Below are positions 8,179 through 17,709 of a stretch of DNA of 64,000 nucleotides, one piece after another; within the stretch, counting starts at the first letter, position 1; every line of letters begins with the position of its first letter. This DNA comes from Micromonospora pisi (GTDB lineage: Bacteria; Actinomycetota; Actinomycetes; Mycobacteriales; Micromonosporaceae). Below the pieces are notes generated by a model. It was not told the DNA's origin, did no database searches, and saw only the letters and a list, made by a program, of their open reading frames with translations. The position numbers were made by a program, and so were the translations under genes. The stretch spans positions 3,658,001-3,722,000 of the forward strand of contig NZ_RBKT01000001.1 of assembly GCF_003633685.1 (NCBI RefSeq), in the 5' to 3' direction.

Positions 8179-11043
8179 CTACGAACCCGGATGCTCGTAG
8201 TGGTCGAGAATCTCGCGTGGCGACTCCGCGTGGATCGACTCCCGCCCCGACCTCGACCGCTGGGCCGGCGGCTCCACCCCCGAGAACCGGATCGAACCGG
8301 CCGCCAGGTCCGGGTGGTCGACCGCGAGCGCCACCGCCGCCGCCTCCTCCAGCGTCAACTCGGCCCCCTCCGCGTAGGCCGCGTCGAACGCCGCGTCTCC
8401 CAACACGCCCCGGAGCCCGGCCTGCTCCTCCAACCAGTACGGACCGAACATGCCGGCGGTGCTGCGCATCGCGGACCGGGTCGCCTGGGCCGCCCCGAAG
8501 AGCCGGGCTGCCGTGACCGGGTCGCCACCCCAGGCGCACCGCACCGCGATCGCGTTGATCGTGTCGCAGGCCCGGCCGTGGAATCCGTGCGCCATCCGGG
8601 ACCGGAGCGCCACCACCAGGTGGTCGTGTGCGGCGACCAGGTCACCACGGGAGAGCGCGACCATGCCGAGCAGCATGTCGACCGACCGGCGGGCCCGCTC
8701 GACCGGACGAGCCGCCTCCACCGGACGGGCGGCACCGAGCAGTTCGGCCGCCTCGTCCAGGGCGCATCGGCGCCAGAGCAGCTCGGCCAGGCTGTAGACC
8801 GCGAAGAGCGCGTCGCCCGAGACGTCGTTCTGGTGCGCCCAGGCGATCACCTCGCGGCAGACCCGCTCGGCCTCGGCCAGCTGTCCCATGTCGATCAGCG
8901 GCGCGGCCCGACCGGCGAGCACCCGGGCCTGTAGACCGGCGTCGCCAGCCTGCCGTGCGGCCGACTCGGCCCGCTGCGAGAACCTCAACTCCTCGGCGAA
9001 CTCACCGTCGGCCCCGGCGTGCAGCGAATGCATGTGGTACGCCGCCGCCAGCTCCGCCTCGGGTATCCGCTCGCCGGTCTCGGCGATCCGCCCGTAGAGC
9101 CGGAACAGCCAGAGCCTCCCCTCCCGGGCCAGCCCTCGCTCGCGCCACCACTGGTCGAGTCCGCTGGCGAGTTGCAGACCCTGCCGGGCGCTCCCGCCGG
9201 TGGCGGTCCAGCGCAGCGCGGCGCGCATCTCGTCGGCGAGCGGATCGAGGGGGTAGAGCGACAGGGTGACCGGCCGGTCGTCCGGGCCGAGGTAGGCGCG
9301 TTCCAACGCGTGCAGGGACCAGGCCACGTGCCGGTCCCGGGCGCTCTGCTCCTCGCCCGCGTCGACCAGGCGTCGGGCCGCGTACGCCCGGATCGGGTCG
9401 AGCATCCGATAGGTGCTGCCGGAGATGTTCGGCTCCACCTGGATCATCGACTTGTCCGCGAGTACGGAGAGCGGGTCGAGCGGGTCGTCGTCGAGCAGCC
9501 ATTCCACAGTGGCCAGGTCGACCGGGCTGGAGAAGACCGCCAGCCAGCGCAGCAGTCGCGCGGCCCGGGGCCCGAGTGTCCGGTACGACCACGTGACGGT
9601 CGCCTGCATGGTGACGTGCCGCTGGGTCGCCGACCGCTGGGCGGCTCGGGCGGCGGCGACCGGCGCCACGCCCAACGCGGCGGCGGCGAGGTCGACGGTG
9701 TCGTGTTGGTTGGCGATCCAACGGGGCGTCGACGGGGCCGGCTGTTCCGGCTCGTCCCGCCCGGCGTCGAGCGCGCCGAGCACGTCGTCGAGCCGCCCGG
9801 CGAGCTGGCTGGCCGAGAGGACCCGGAGGCGGGCCGCGGCGAGTTCGATCGCCAGCGGCAACCCGTCCAACCGGGCCACCACCCGTTCGAGATCGGCCGC
9901 CTCGGCCGGACTGGAGCGCCGGCCGCCGCGCGCGGCGACGGTACGGTCGAGCAGCAGTGCGATCGCGTCGCTGGGGCCACCGTTCGGTCCCGGGTCGACC
10001 GAGAGCGGCGGGATCCGCCACACCACCTCGCCCGGCAGGCCGAGCGATTCCCGACTGGTGGCCAGGACGCGTACCCCGCTGCCGCCGGTGAGCAGCCGGG
10101 CGATGACCTCGGCGCAGGCGGCCGGCTGGGCGTCACAGGTGTCGAGCAGGATCAGCATCCGCCGCGAGGCGGCGTATTCCACCAGGGTCTCGGCCATCGG
10201 CCGGCCCGGTTCGGGACGTAGGCCGAGCACCGCGGCGATCGCGAAGGCGACCAGGCCCGGATCGGTCACCGCGGCGATGTCGACGAACCAGATCCCGTCC
10301 GGGTACGTCTCCACGTCCGCCCCGGCGACCTCGACCGCGAGCCGGGTCTTGCCGGCCCCACCCGCCCCGACCACGGTGACCAGCCGGTGCTCGTTGACCA
10401 GCCGGTCGAGCTCGGCCCGCTCCACCTTGCGGCCGACGAAGGAGGTGACCTGGGTGGGCAGGTTGTGCGGGACGGCGTCGGCGGTACGGGGTCGGGGAAA
10501 CTGCCGTTCCAGGCCGGGGGCGACCAGTTGGAAGAGGCGTTCCCGGTCGTCGAAGCCGCGCAGCCGGTGCAGTCCGAGGTCGAGCAGGGAGGCGCCGGGC
10601 GGTAACGGCGCCGCGTGCCGGGCGGTCGCGCCGGAGCAGAGGACCTGTCCACCGTGTGCCGCCGCCGCGATCCGGGCGGCCCGGTGCACCTCGGCGCTGG
10701 CGTACTCACCGGCGAGCGGCTCGGCGTGGCCGGTGTGCAGTCCCATCCGGACCCTCGGGGCGGCTTCGGGGGTCGGCCACTCGTGGCTGGCCAGCGCCCG
10801 CTGCGCGGTCAGGCAGGCGTCCAGCGCCGCGGCGGCGTCGGCGAAGGCGATGAAGAACGAGTCTCCCTCGGTGAACAACTCGGTGCCGTCGCTGGCGGCC
10901 AGCGTGGAGCGAAGCAGCCGTCGATGCTCGCTGAGCACCGGGCGATAGCCCGAACCGAGCATCTGGGCCAACCGGGTTGACCCCTCGATGTCGGTGAACA
11001 TGAAAGTCACCAGCCCACTCGGCAGGTGGATCCGTACCGACAT
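8179..11043 (-). CDS. Cyclase-domain / STAND ATPase / TPR regulator
   Basis: A 954-residue multidomain signalling protein. Residues about 10-170 form a class III nucleotide cyclase domain (FTDIEGSTRLA with metal-binding Asp18; EGDSFFIAF with Asp61; EVHRAARI). Next comes an AfsR/NB-ARC-like P-loop ATPase (Walker A GAGGAGKT at 226-233; Walker B-like LILLDTCD; ATSRESLG). The C-terminal half is alpha-helical and TPR-like. The cyclase lacks the usual adenine-selecting Lys (Phe in ELFTEGD) and has His where the catalytic Asn of VNxAAR is expected, so cAMP synthesis is doubtful. There is no DNA-binding domain. ATG 11043 has GGAGG 8 nt upstream. The gene is monocistronic and its target is unknown. 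Confidence 0.85.
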   Translation of the reverse strand: MSVRIHLPSGLVTFMFTDIEGSTRLAQMLGSGYRPVLSEHRRLLRSTLAASDGTELFTEGDSFFIAFADAAAALDACLTAQRALASHEWPTPEAAPRVRMGLHTGHAEPLAGEYASAEVHRAARIAAAAHGGQVLCSGATARHAAPLPPGASLLDLGLHRLRGFDDRERLFQLVAPGLERQFPRPRTADAVPHNLPTQVTSFVGRKVERAELDRLVNEHRLVTVVGAGGAGKTRLAVEVAGADVETYPDGIWFVDIAAVTDPGLVAFAIAAVLGLRPEPGRPMAETLVEYAASRRMLILLDTCDAQPAACAEVIARLLTGGSGVRVLATSRESLGLPGEVVWRIPPLSVDPGPNGGPSDAIALLLDRTVAARGGRRSSPAEAADLERVVARLDGLPLAIELAAARLRVLSASQLAGRLDDVLGALDAGRDEPEQPAPSTPRWIANQHDTVDLAAAALGVAPVAAARAAQRSATQRHVTMQATVTWSYRTLGPRAARLLRWLAVFSSPVDLATVEWLLDDDPLDPLSVLADKSMIQVEPNISGSTYRMLDPIRAYAARRLVDAGEEQSARDRHVAWSLHALERAYLGPDDRPVTLSLYPLDPLADEMRAALRWTATGGSARQGLQLASGLDQWWRERGLAREGRLWLFRLYGRIAETGERIPEAELAAAYHMHSLHAGADGEFAEELRFSQRAESAARQAGDAGLQARVLAGRAAPLIDMGQLAEAERVCREVIAWAHQNDVSGDALFAVYSLAELLWRRCALDEAAELLGAARPVEAARPVERARRSVDMLLGMVALSRGDLVAAHDHLVVALRSRMAHGFHGRACDTINAIAVRCAWGGDPVTAARLFGAAQATRSAMRSTAGMFGPYWLEEQAGLRGVLGDAAFDAAYAEGAELTLEEAAAVALAVDHPDLAAGSIRFSGVEPPAQRSRSGRESIHAESPREILDHYEHPGS

Positions 11044-11270
11044 GCGTGGAACCTCCGCCCCCTGGAAGTCGCGTTTATGCTGCCGCATTTCGACGTCACA
11101 GCGCATCGTAGGAACGGACGGGGCGAGACGGCCCCAAGGTGCTAACCCGCTACGTGACCATGGAACAACGACTTAACACATGCTTCCCAAGCATTCTGGA
11201 CGATCACGACAGACGGGTTAATGATCGCAGATCCGGCAGCGGACCTCTACCAGCGGAGGGAGGGGCCGGC

Positions 11271-11495
11271 TCAGCAGCCGCAGCCACCGCCGCAGCAACC
11301 ACCGCCGGCCGGGCCGGCGCCGACCGAACCACCGGCCACGGATCCACCTCGGCCGGTTACCGACACCGCGGAAAGCAACTTCACCGTGTCGTCGTGCCCC
11401 TGCGGGCAGGCCGCGGGCGCGGAGGCCTCGGCCATCGGTCGATTGATCTCGAATGTGTCACCGCAGGCGCGGCAGCGGAACTCGTACCGGGGCAT
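11271..11495 (-). CDS. FmdB-family zinc-ribbon protein
   Basis: A 74-residue protein. The N-terminus MPRYEFRCRACGDTFEI is the FmdB/CxxC regulatory-domain signature, with Cys8/Cys11 and a second pair Cys30/His34 to bind zinc. The C-terminal third is Gly/Ala-rich and ends in a CCGGGCGC-type cysteine cluster, which may be a second metal site. Its role is unknown, as for most of the family. It is divergent from the lytic transglycosylase gene. Only 56 nt separate the two starts, so promoters overlap. Confidence 0.8.
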   Translation of the reverse strand: MPRYEFRCRACGDTFEINRPMAEASAPAACPQGHDDTVKLLSAVSVTGRGGSVAGGSVGAGPAGGGCCGGGCGC

Positions 11496-11551
11496 GGCAA
11501 CAGGGTACGACCGCACCTGACGATTTTCCCCGGATGGGTAATACTCGACGC

Positions 11552-12949
11552 GTGGCGGACCGAGAGGGCGGCGTGGTGGACGGCGCGGACAGTACGGCGG
11601 CTCGGCGGCTCCGATCGGCAGCACCAGCGCTCGACGGGCCGCTGGCCAGTTCCGGAGCCGCGCCTGAACCGGGTGCCTCGAAACCCGCCGCCCAGCAGCC
11701 GGGAGCCGCGAAACCTGTCGACTCGAAACCCGCCGTCCCGACGCAGCGCACCCCCGGACCGGCCGCGTCCGACGCACCCGGCGACCCGAAGGCCGCCGAC
11801 GACAAACCCACCGACGCGCGGCAGGTAGGCGTCGACGCGGACGAGACAGGCGCGAAGCGGGCCGATGACACACCCGTCGAGGTGAAGACGACGGGCGCGG
11901 AGAAGACCGACGCGGAGAAGACCGACGCGGCGTCGGATGACGCGGCAGCCACCACATCCGACACGTCCGCGTCGGACGGGCCGACCCGGGTCGGCTCTCC
12001 TCGCCGAACCCGGGTTCCGTTCGCGCACGCCCTGCGCCGGGTCCCACCGGCCCGCCAGGTGCCTGCCGCCACCGCCCGGGCAGTCGGACGCTGGGCCAGG
12101 GGCGGCAGCGGTCGGCTGGTCCTGCCGGCTCTGTTCATCCTGGCCCTGGTCGCGGCCGCCGGGCTGGCCGGCGGGGTGCTGATCCCGGCGACCGCGCACA
12201 CGCCACCCTCGCGAGCGGGCGGCGCCAGCGGTTCGCAGACCGATCCGGGCGCACCGGCGCCGGGCCAGCCGTCCGGTCCCGCGCCGACCGCTGGTGCCGG
12301 CCTGCCGACGAGCGGCCTACCCGGAACCGCGCTGCCGGGGACCGGCCTGCCGGGGGGCGTGCTGCCGCCGAGCGCTCGGCCGGCGGACGTCCTCACCGGC
12401 TGGGCGGCACAGACCTCGGCCCGGACCGGGGTGGCTCCGCTCGCGATGCAGGCGTACGGCTACGCCGAACTGGTGTTGGCGCAGACCACACCGGCCTGCA
12501 AGCTGAGCTGGACCACATTGGCCGCGATCGGCTTCATCGAGTCGGGACACGGCACCGCGAACAGGAACACGGTCGACGCCAAGGGCGCGTCGACGCCCGG
12601 AATCATCGGACTTCCGCTGGACGGAACCGAGAACCGAATGCGGATCATGGACACCGACCGGGGCGTCCTCGACGGAGACGTCACCTATGACCGGGCCGTC
12701 GGCCCCATGCAGTTCATCCCCACCACGTGGCAGGAAAGCGGCGTCGACGCCGACAACGACGGCGTGAAAAATCCTCAGGACATCGATGACGCAGCCCTCG
12801 CAGCCGGTAACTATCTGTGCAAGGGCAACCGGAACCTGTCCGTCGCCGAGGACTGGTGGAACGCGATCCTCTCCTACAACGACGTGCGGGTTTACGCTCA
12901 GGACGTGTTCAACAAGGCCAACGAGTACGGTGCCAACAGCCGGGCGTAG
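11552..12949 (+). CDS. Membrane-anchored lytic murein transglycosylase
   Basis: Cleaves peptidoglycan glycan strands. The 465 residues start with a long cytoplasmic Ala/Pro/Lys/Asp-rich tail, then a Pro/Arg-rich patch and one transmembrane helix (about 188-210, LVLPALFILALVAAAGLAGG). An outer Pro/Gly linker containing repeated LPG(T/x)GLP units leads to the catalytic domain (about 285-465). That domain has the Glu of AIGFIESGHG (about residue 330) and RAVGPMQFIPTTWQ, typical of the MltB/SLT_2 branch. GTG 11552 is chosen because TAATAC (11539-11544) lies 7 nt before it and no Shine-Dalgarno exists, which suggests a leaderless mRNA. ATG 11534 in the same frame is the alternative. Confidence 0.85.
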   Translation: MADREGGVVDGADSTAARRLRSAAPALDGPLASSGAAPEPGASKPAAQQPGAAKPVDSKPAVPTQRTPGPAASDAPGDPKAADDKPTDARQVGVDADETGAKRADDTPVEVKTTGAEKTDAEKTDAASDDAAATTSDTSASDGPTRVGSPRRTRVPFAHALRRVPPARQVPAATARAVGRWARGGSGRLVLPALFILALVAAAGLAGGVLIPATAHTPPSRAGGASGSQTDPGAPAPGQPSGPAPTAGAGLPTSGLPGTALPGTGLPGGVLPPSARPADVLTGWAAQTSARTGVAPLAMQAYGYAELVLAQTTPACKLSWTTLAAIGFIESGHGTANRNTVDAKGASTPGIIGLPLDGTENRMRIMDTDRGVLDGDVTYDRAVGPMQFIPTTWQESGVDADNDGVKNPQDIDDAALAAGNYLCKGNRNLSVAEDWWNAILSYNDVRVYAQDVFNKANEYGANSRA

Positions 12950-13032
12950 TCTGGACGTAGCGTAATGGTCCACGTACATTGAAGAATTGGCCACTTTCGC
13001 CAGACTGCGGTTAGCGGCAAGCTGTACTGGTG

Positions 13033-14064
13033 ATGGTGCGCGAGTGGGATCCCAGGACCGCGTCGTCCGCCGAGATCGAGTCGTTGCTGGACACTGTCAA
13101 CGCGGCCTTCGCGGCGGACCTTCCGGCTGACCCTCAGTGGCAGAACAGCTCACTTCGCGAGTATCTCGCCGAGGTGATGCCGGGCGAGCGGCGGATCTCC
13201 TGGATCGCCCAGGAAGAGCCGACCGACGGCACGCCCGGCCGGATCATCGGACACATCCACGTACTGCTGCTCGGCGACATCGGTGTGATCGACGTGCTCG
13301 TACATCCGGAGGAACGACGGCGTGGCCTGGGGCGGAAGCTGCTCGCCAAGGCCGCGCGACGGACGTACCAGGAGGGCTTCTCCCTGATCGGCGTCGAGGT
13401 CATCGGGGACACCCCGGCGCTCCATTTCTTCGAGGCGCTCGGCTTCGCCCGGGAGTACGTGGAGACCCGCAGCGTGCTCCGCCTCGCCACGGTGGACTGG
13501 GTGACCCTGGAGGAGATGGCGCGGGGCATCAGTTCCGGCTACCGGCTGGAGTTCTACCCCGGCGGTCCGCCGGACGAGATGCTCGACGCGTACGCCCGCG
13601 CCAAGGCGGAGATCCGCGACATCGACGACGGCGATCTTGACCTCCGGCCGAGTTCGTACGACCCGCAGCGACTGCGGGACAGCCTGGGCTGCCTGCACCG
13701 GCGGGGCATGAAGCCGTACATCGTGCTCGCCGTGCACGAGCGGACCGGCGAGGTCGCCGGCCTGACCGAGGTGGTCGTGCCGGCCCAGCACCCGACCCGG
13801 GCCGACCAGTACGACACGATCGTGGTCCAGGACCACCGTGGTTACGGCATCGACCGGGCCATGAAGGCGCGGATGCTCTTCGAACTCCGGGCCGCCGAGC
13901 CCGACCTGGCCGAGGTGCAGACCTGGAACGCGCAGGCCAACGAGCCGATGCTCAAGGTCAACGCCGAGCTGGGTTTCCGGGCCGAGCGGGACTGGTGCGA
14001 GTACGGCGTGAACGTGGCCGAACTGGTGCACCGGCTCGACGCGACCGGCGTCACCACCCCGTGA
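13033..14064 (+). CDS. Tandem-GNAT N-acetyltransferase
   Basis: An acetyl-CoA-dependent transferase of unknown substrate. The 343 residues contain two GNAT folds. The first (about 5-160) has the acetyl-CoA loop VHPEERRRGLGRKLLA and the beta-bulge region ALHFFEALGFAREY. The second (about 175-340) has VVQDHRGYGIDRAMKARML and NAELGFRAERDWCEYG. The two-domain plan is like mycothiol synthase, but the sequence is not MshD and mshA is 38 kb away. ATG 13033 is used; GTG 13030 and GTG 13036 are equally unsupported by an RBS. Confidence 0.8.
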   Translation: MVREWDPRTASSAEIESLLDTVNAAFAADLPADPQWQNSSLREYLAEVMPGERRISWIAQEEPTDGTPGRIIGHIHVLLLGDIGVIDVLVHPEERRRGLGRKLLAKAARRTYQEGFSLIGVEVIGDTPALHFFEALGFAREYVETRSVLRLATVDWVTLEEMARGISSGYRLEFYPGGPPDEMLDAYARAKAEIRDIDDGDLDLRPSSYDPQRLRDSLGCLHRRGMKPYIVLAVHERTGEVAGLTEVVVPAQHPTRADQYDTIVVQDHRGYGIDRAMKARMLFELRAAEPDLAEVQTWNAQANEPMLKVNAELGFRAERDWCEYGVNVAELVHRLDATGVTTP

Positions 14065-14076
14065 TGACGCCGGTCG
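14042..14076. terminator. Hairpin across the GNAT stop codon
   Basis: CGACCGGCGTCA (14042-14053) pairs with TGACGCCGGTCG (14065-14076) across an 11-nt loop that contains the GNAT stop. It is probably the shared terminator for the GNAT gene and the leftward rex-hem operon, whose last gene ends at 14090. Confidence 0.6.
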
Positions 14077-14089
14077 GCGGCAGCGAGGA

Positions 14090-15073
14090 TCAGTAGCTCT
14101 CGCGCAGCATGGTGGCGGCCTCGACGGCCCAGTACGTGAGGATGATCTGCGCGCCGGCCCGCCGGATCGAGGTGATCGTCTCCATGATCGCCCGCTCCCG
14201 GTCCAGCCAGCCGTTAGCCGCGGCGGCCTCGACCATCGCGTACTCGCCGGAGACCTGGTAGGCGGCGACCGGGACGTCGACCGTGGCACGGACCGCGGCG
14301 AGCACGTCCAGGTACGGCAACGCCGGCTTCACCATCACCAGGTCGGCACCCTCGGCGATGTCCAGCTCGACCTCGCGCAGGGACTCCCGCAGGTTCGCCG
14401 GGTCCTGCTGGTAGGCCTTCCGGTCGCCCTGGAGCGCCGACTCGACCGCGTCCCGGAACGGGCCGAAGAACGCCGACGCGTACTTCGCCGCGTACGCGAG
14501 GATCGAGGTGTCGGTGTAACCGGCGGCGTCGAGCGCCTTACGGATCACGCCGACCTGGCCGTCCATCATCCCGGACGGCCCGACCATGTGCGCCCCGGCG
14601 GCGGCCTGGGCCACGCCCATCTCGGCGTACGCGGCGAGCGTCGCGTCGTTGTCCACGGTGCCGTCGGGTGCGAGCAGGCCGCAGTGCCCGTGCGAGGTGA
14701 ACTCGTCGAGGCAGAGGTCGCTCATCAGCACCGTGCTGTCGCCGAGTTCGGCGGCGAGGTCCCGGAGCGCCACGTTCAGGATCCCGTTCGGGTCGGTCCC
14801 GCCGGAGCCCCGCTCGTCCCGGGTCTCCGGCACGCCGAAGAGCATGATGCCGCCGACCCCGGCCTGCACCGCCTCCACCGCCGCCTTACGCAGCGAGTCC
14901 CGGGAGTGCTGGAACACGCCCGGCAGGGTGGCGATCGGCCGGGGCTCGGCCAGCCCTTCCTTGACGAACATCGGCAGCACCAGCTCGGCCGGCGCCACCC
15001 GGGTCTCGGTCACCAGCCGCCGGATCGCCGGTGTACGCCGCAGCCGGCGCGGCCGGACGTCGGGGTACGACAT
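14090..15073 (-). CDS. hemB: Porphobilinogen synthase (delta-aminolevulinate dehydratase)
   Basis: Condenses two 5-aminolevulinates to porphobilinogen in the cytoplasm. The 327 residues are the normal length. The Schiff-base region [14 protein letters not shown] and the second active-site Lys in [17 protein letters not shown] are intact, as is the metal-loop region [18 protein letters not shown] 15073 is preceded by GGAGG at 5 nt; an upstream in-frame start (15100) lacks an RBS. It is the last gene of rex-hemA-hemC-hemD-hemB. The 93-nt gap after hemD is larger than the 4-nt overlaps upstream. Confidence 0.95.
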   Translation of the reverse strand: MSYPDVRPRRLRRTPAIRRLVTETRVAPAELVLPMFVKEGLAEPRPIATLPGVFQHSRDSLRKAAVEAVQAGVGGIMLFGVPETRDERGSGGTDPNGILNVALRDLAAELGDSTVLMSDLCLDEFTSHGHCGLLAPDGTVDNDATLAAYAEMGVAQAAAGAHMVGPSGMMDGQVGVIRKALDAAGYTDTSILAYAAKYASAFFGPFRDAVESALQGDRKAYQQDPANLRESLREVELDIAEGADLVMVKPALPYLDVLAAVRATVDVPVAAYQVSGEYAMVEAAAANGWLDRERAIMETITSIRRAGAQIILTYWAVEAATMLRESY

Positions 15074-15166
15074 GGTTCCTCCCCAGGACCCGTGGGTCAC
15101 GGGTCAACCATTCCAGGCTACGACTGCCGCCCGGATCTCTTCAGTTGGTCGGCGGGACCGCCGCGG

Positions 15167-16747
15167 TCAGCGGAACCGCAGCGCGGTCGGCCCCTGCACC
15201 TTCGAGCCACGACGCTGCTTGGCCGGCATCGCGGCCAGCTTCTCCCGCAGCTCGACGGCGTACGAGGCGAGCGCCTCCACCAGGTCGGGGACGGAGGCGT
15301 TGGCCGGCTGGGCGTCCACCCGGAGGCCGAACTCGGTCGCCGTCTCGGCCGTCTTCGGTCCGATCACCGCCACCACCGTGCGCGGGTGCGGCTTGCCGGC
15401 GATGCCGACCAGGTTGCGCACGGTCGAGGAGGAGGTGAAGAGGACCGCGTCGAAGCCACCGGACTTGATCGCGTCCCGGATCTCGGCCGGCGGCGGCGCC
15501 GCGCGGACGGTCCGGTACGCGGTCACGTCGTCGACCTCCCAGCCCCGCTCGGTCAGCCCGGCGGCGAGGGTCTCGGTCGCGATGTCGGCGCGCGGCAGCA
15601 GCACCCGGCCGACCGGGTCGAGGATCTCGTCGTGCGGGGAGAACTCGGCGAGCAGCCCTTCCGAGGACTGGTCACCGGCGGGGATCAGCTCGGGCTGGAT
15701 GCCGAAGTCACGGACCGCGTCGGCGGTCGCCTCACCGATGCAGGCGATCTTGACGCCACCGAAGTGGCGGGCGTCCAGACCGTGCTCGGCGAACTTCTCC
15801 CAGACCGCGCGTACGGCGTTGACCGAGGTGAAGATCACCCAGGCGTACCTGCCGTCGACCAGGCCCTTCACCGCCCGCTCCATCTGGGCGGGGGTACGCG
15901 GCGGCTCGACCGCGATGGTCGGCACCTCGCACGGGATGGCCCCGTACGCGCGCAGCCGGGCGCTCATCACGCCGGCCTGCTCCTTGGTCCGCGGGACCAG
16001 CACCTTCCAGCCGTACAGCGGGCGGTTCTCCCACCAGCTCAGCTTGTCCCGCTGGCTGACCCCGGCGCCGAGGGTGAGGACCACCCGGCCGGTGAAGCCG
16101 AGCGCGGCGGCGACGAAGCTGTCCACGGTCGACGAGGTGGTGTACTGCGTCTCGCCGGTGCCGTCGCCGGTCACCCCGACCGGGGTGGTGCCGTCGACGC
16201 CGACCGCGAGCAGCCCGTCCCGGACCGCCGCGAGGTCGCCGGCGTCCACCGCGAGCGCGAGCGAGCCCCGGTTCACGGCGGCGGCGAGCGCCTCGAAGTC
16301 CAACGCGGTGACGTCGTCGACGTCGGCCGCCGTGCGTACGCCGGGCAGCGGAACCCCGGCGTAGCTGGCCACGCCCTCGGCCTGGCCGATACCGGGCACG
16401 ACCTCGAAGTGCACCGCGGTACGGACGACCGCCTGGACCTCCTTGACCACCGACTCGTGACCGAACGGGTCACCGGAGACCAGGTGTACCGCCGACAGGC
16501 CCGAACGGGCAGCGGAGATCAACACCTTGGCGACGTCGCCCGGGGCGCCCTCGGCGGGGCTGAACTGGGCGTCCTCCTTGGCCTCGGCGCGCAGCGCGTC
16601 GAGCAGCGACTCGGGGACTCCCCGGTCGAAGATGACCTGGTCCGCCTCGACCAGCGCGTCGTGCGCCCGGCGGGTCAGCAGACCGGGGTCGCCGGGGCCG
16701 GCCCCGACGAACGAGATGTGGCCTGCGGGCTTACGGGTGCGGATCAT
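15167..16747 (-). CDS. hemD: Uroporphyrinogen-III synthase fused to a degenerate SUMT-like methylase domain
   Basis: A 526-residue fusion. The N-terminal half (about 10-250) is a tetrapyrrole-methylase fold (SFVGAGPGDPGLLT), but the SAM-binding/catalytic motif GGDPFVFGRG is replaced by SGDPFGHESVV, and PGVTSA by PGIGQA, so C-methylation is doubtful. The C-terminal half (about 260-510) is uroporphyrinogen-III synthase (LVPRTKEQAGVMSARL, SVNAVRAVWEKF, CIGEATADAV, TSSSTVRNLVG, IGPKTAETA). The same layout is found in mycobacterial Rv0511. The start overlaps the hemC stop as ATGA, so translation is coupled. It ends with a basic tail. Confidence 0.92.
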   Translation of the reverse strand: MIRTRKPAGHISFVGAGPGDPGLLTRRAHDALVEADQVIFDRGVPESLLDALRAEAKEDAQFSPAEGAPGDVAKVLISAARSGLSAVHLVSGDPFGHESVVKEVQAVVRTAVHFEVVPGIGQAEGVASYAGVPLPGVRTAADVDDVTALDFEALAAAVNRGSLALAVDAGDLAAVRDGLLAVGVDGTTPVGVTGDGTGETQYTTSSTVDSFVAAALGFTGRVVLTLGAGVSQRDKLSWWENRPLYGWKVLVPRTKEQAGVMSARLRAYGAIPCEVPTIAVEPPRTPAQMERAVKGLVDGRYAWVIFTSVNAVRAVWEKFAEHGLDARHFGGVKIACIGEATADAVRDFGIQPELIPAGDQSSEGLLAEFSPHDEILDPVGRVLLPRADIATETLAAGLTERGWEVDDVTAYRTVRAAPPPAEIRDAIKSGGFDAVLFTSSSTVRNLVGIAGKPHPRTVVAVIGPKTAETATEFGLRVDAQPANASVPDLVEALASYAVELREKLAAMPAKQRRGSKVQGPTALRFR

Positions 16748-17709
16748 GGCTGTGCTCCAAAATGCTGGGTCCTCGCGCCGGGGTGCGTAGGCGTTCCGAG
16801 GATCGAGTCGGCGCCGAGTTCGAGGAGTTCGGCGGCGAGTGCCTTACCGATCTCCGCCGCCTCGGCGGGCGTACCGGTGCGGGACAGCCGGAGGTCACGG
16901 GACCCGTCCGGACTGATCACCGCCCCGCGCAGGTAGATCTCATCGCCGTCGTCGCCCTCGGCGAGTTCCGCGAATGCGGCGACCGGTGCGCTACAGCCGG
17001 CCTCCAGGGTTGCCAGCAACGCCCGTTCCGCGGTGATCGCGGCTCGGGTCGGCGCGTGGTCCAGTACGGCGAGAAGCTCGATCAGATCCGGGTCGTCGGC
17101 CCGACATTCGACCGCGAGGGCACCCTGGGCGGGTGCCGGCAACATCAGCATCGGATCGAGCGTCTCGGTGATCTCGGCGGTGCGACCGAGCCGGGCCAGA
17201 CCGGCCCGGGCGAGCACCACCGCGTCGAGATCCGCGTTCGGGCCGAGCACCCGCGCCGCGCGGGTGTCGACGTTGCCGCGGATCGGGGTGACGGCCAACT
17301 GCAGGCCGAGCGCGTGTAGTTGGGCGATCCGGCGCAGCGCGCCGGTGCCCACGGTCGAGCCGGCGGGCAGCTCGGCCAGGGTACGGCCGTCGCGGGCGAT
17401 CAGCGCGTCGCGTGGATCCTCACGCTCGGGGACGGCGGCGATGTGCAGCCCGCTCGCTCCCGCGGTCGGCAGGTCCTTGTACGAGTGGACCGCGAAGTCG
17501 ATCTCCCGGGCGGTGAGCGCGTCCCGCAGCGCGGAGACGAAGACGCCGACACCGAGCCGGTGCACCGGGGCGGTCGACCGGTCGCCAGCGGTGACCACCT
17601 CGACCAGTTCGACCTCTCGGCCGGTCGCGGCCCTTACCGCGTCGGCGATCTGGCCGGACTGGGCCAGTGCCAGGGCGCTGCCCCGGGTGCCCAGGCGTAG
17701 TGCGGTCAT
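16744..17709 (-). CDS. hemC: Hydroxymethylbilane synthase (porphobilinogen deaminase)
   Basis: Polymerises four porphobilinogens to hydroxymethylbilane. The 321 residues begin LRLGTRGSALALAQS, and the sequence contains VHSYKDLPT and PEREDPRDALI. The dipyrromethane-cofactor Cys is in LEAGCSAPVAAF (about residue 238). The start codon overlaps the hemA stop by 4 nt, and its own stop overlaps the hemD start by 4 nt, marking tight operon packing under the rex promoter. Confidence 0.95.
   Translation of the reverse strand: MTALRLGTRGSALALAQSGQIADAVRAATGREVELVEVVTAGDRSTAPVHRLGVGVFVSALRDALTAREIDFAVHSYKDLPTAGASGLHIAAVPEREDPRDALIARDGRTLAELPAGSTVGTGALRRIAQLHALGLQLAVTPIRGNVDTRAARVLGPNADLDAVVLARAGLARLGRTAEITETLDPMLMLPAPAQGALAVECRADDPDLIELLAVLDHAPTRAAITAERALLATLEAGCSAPVAAFAELAEGDDGDEIYLRGAVISPDGSRDLRLSRTGTPAEAAEIGKALAAELLELGADSILGTPTHPGARTQHFGAQP

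Noticed and set aside
14588-16936. Very long open frame (782 codons) antisense to hemB-hemD-hemC
   Set aside because: It mirrors the codon bias of the heme genes on the opposite strand, is Arg/Gly/Asp-rich and has no domain. High-GC shadow.
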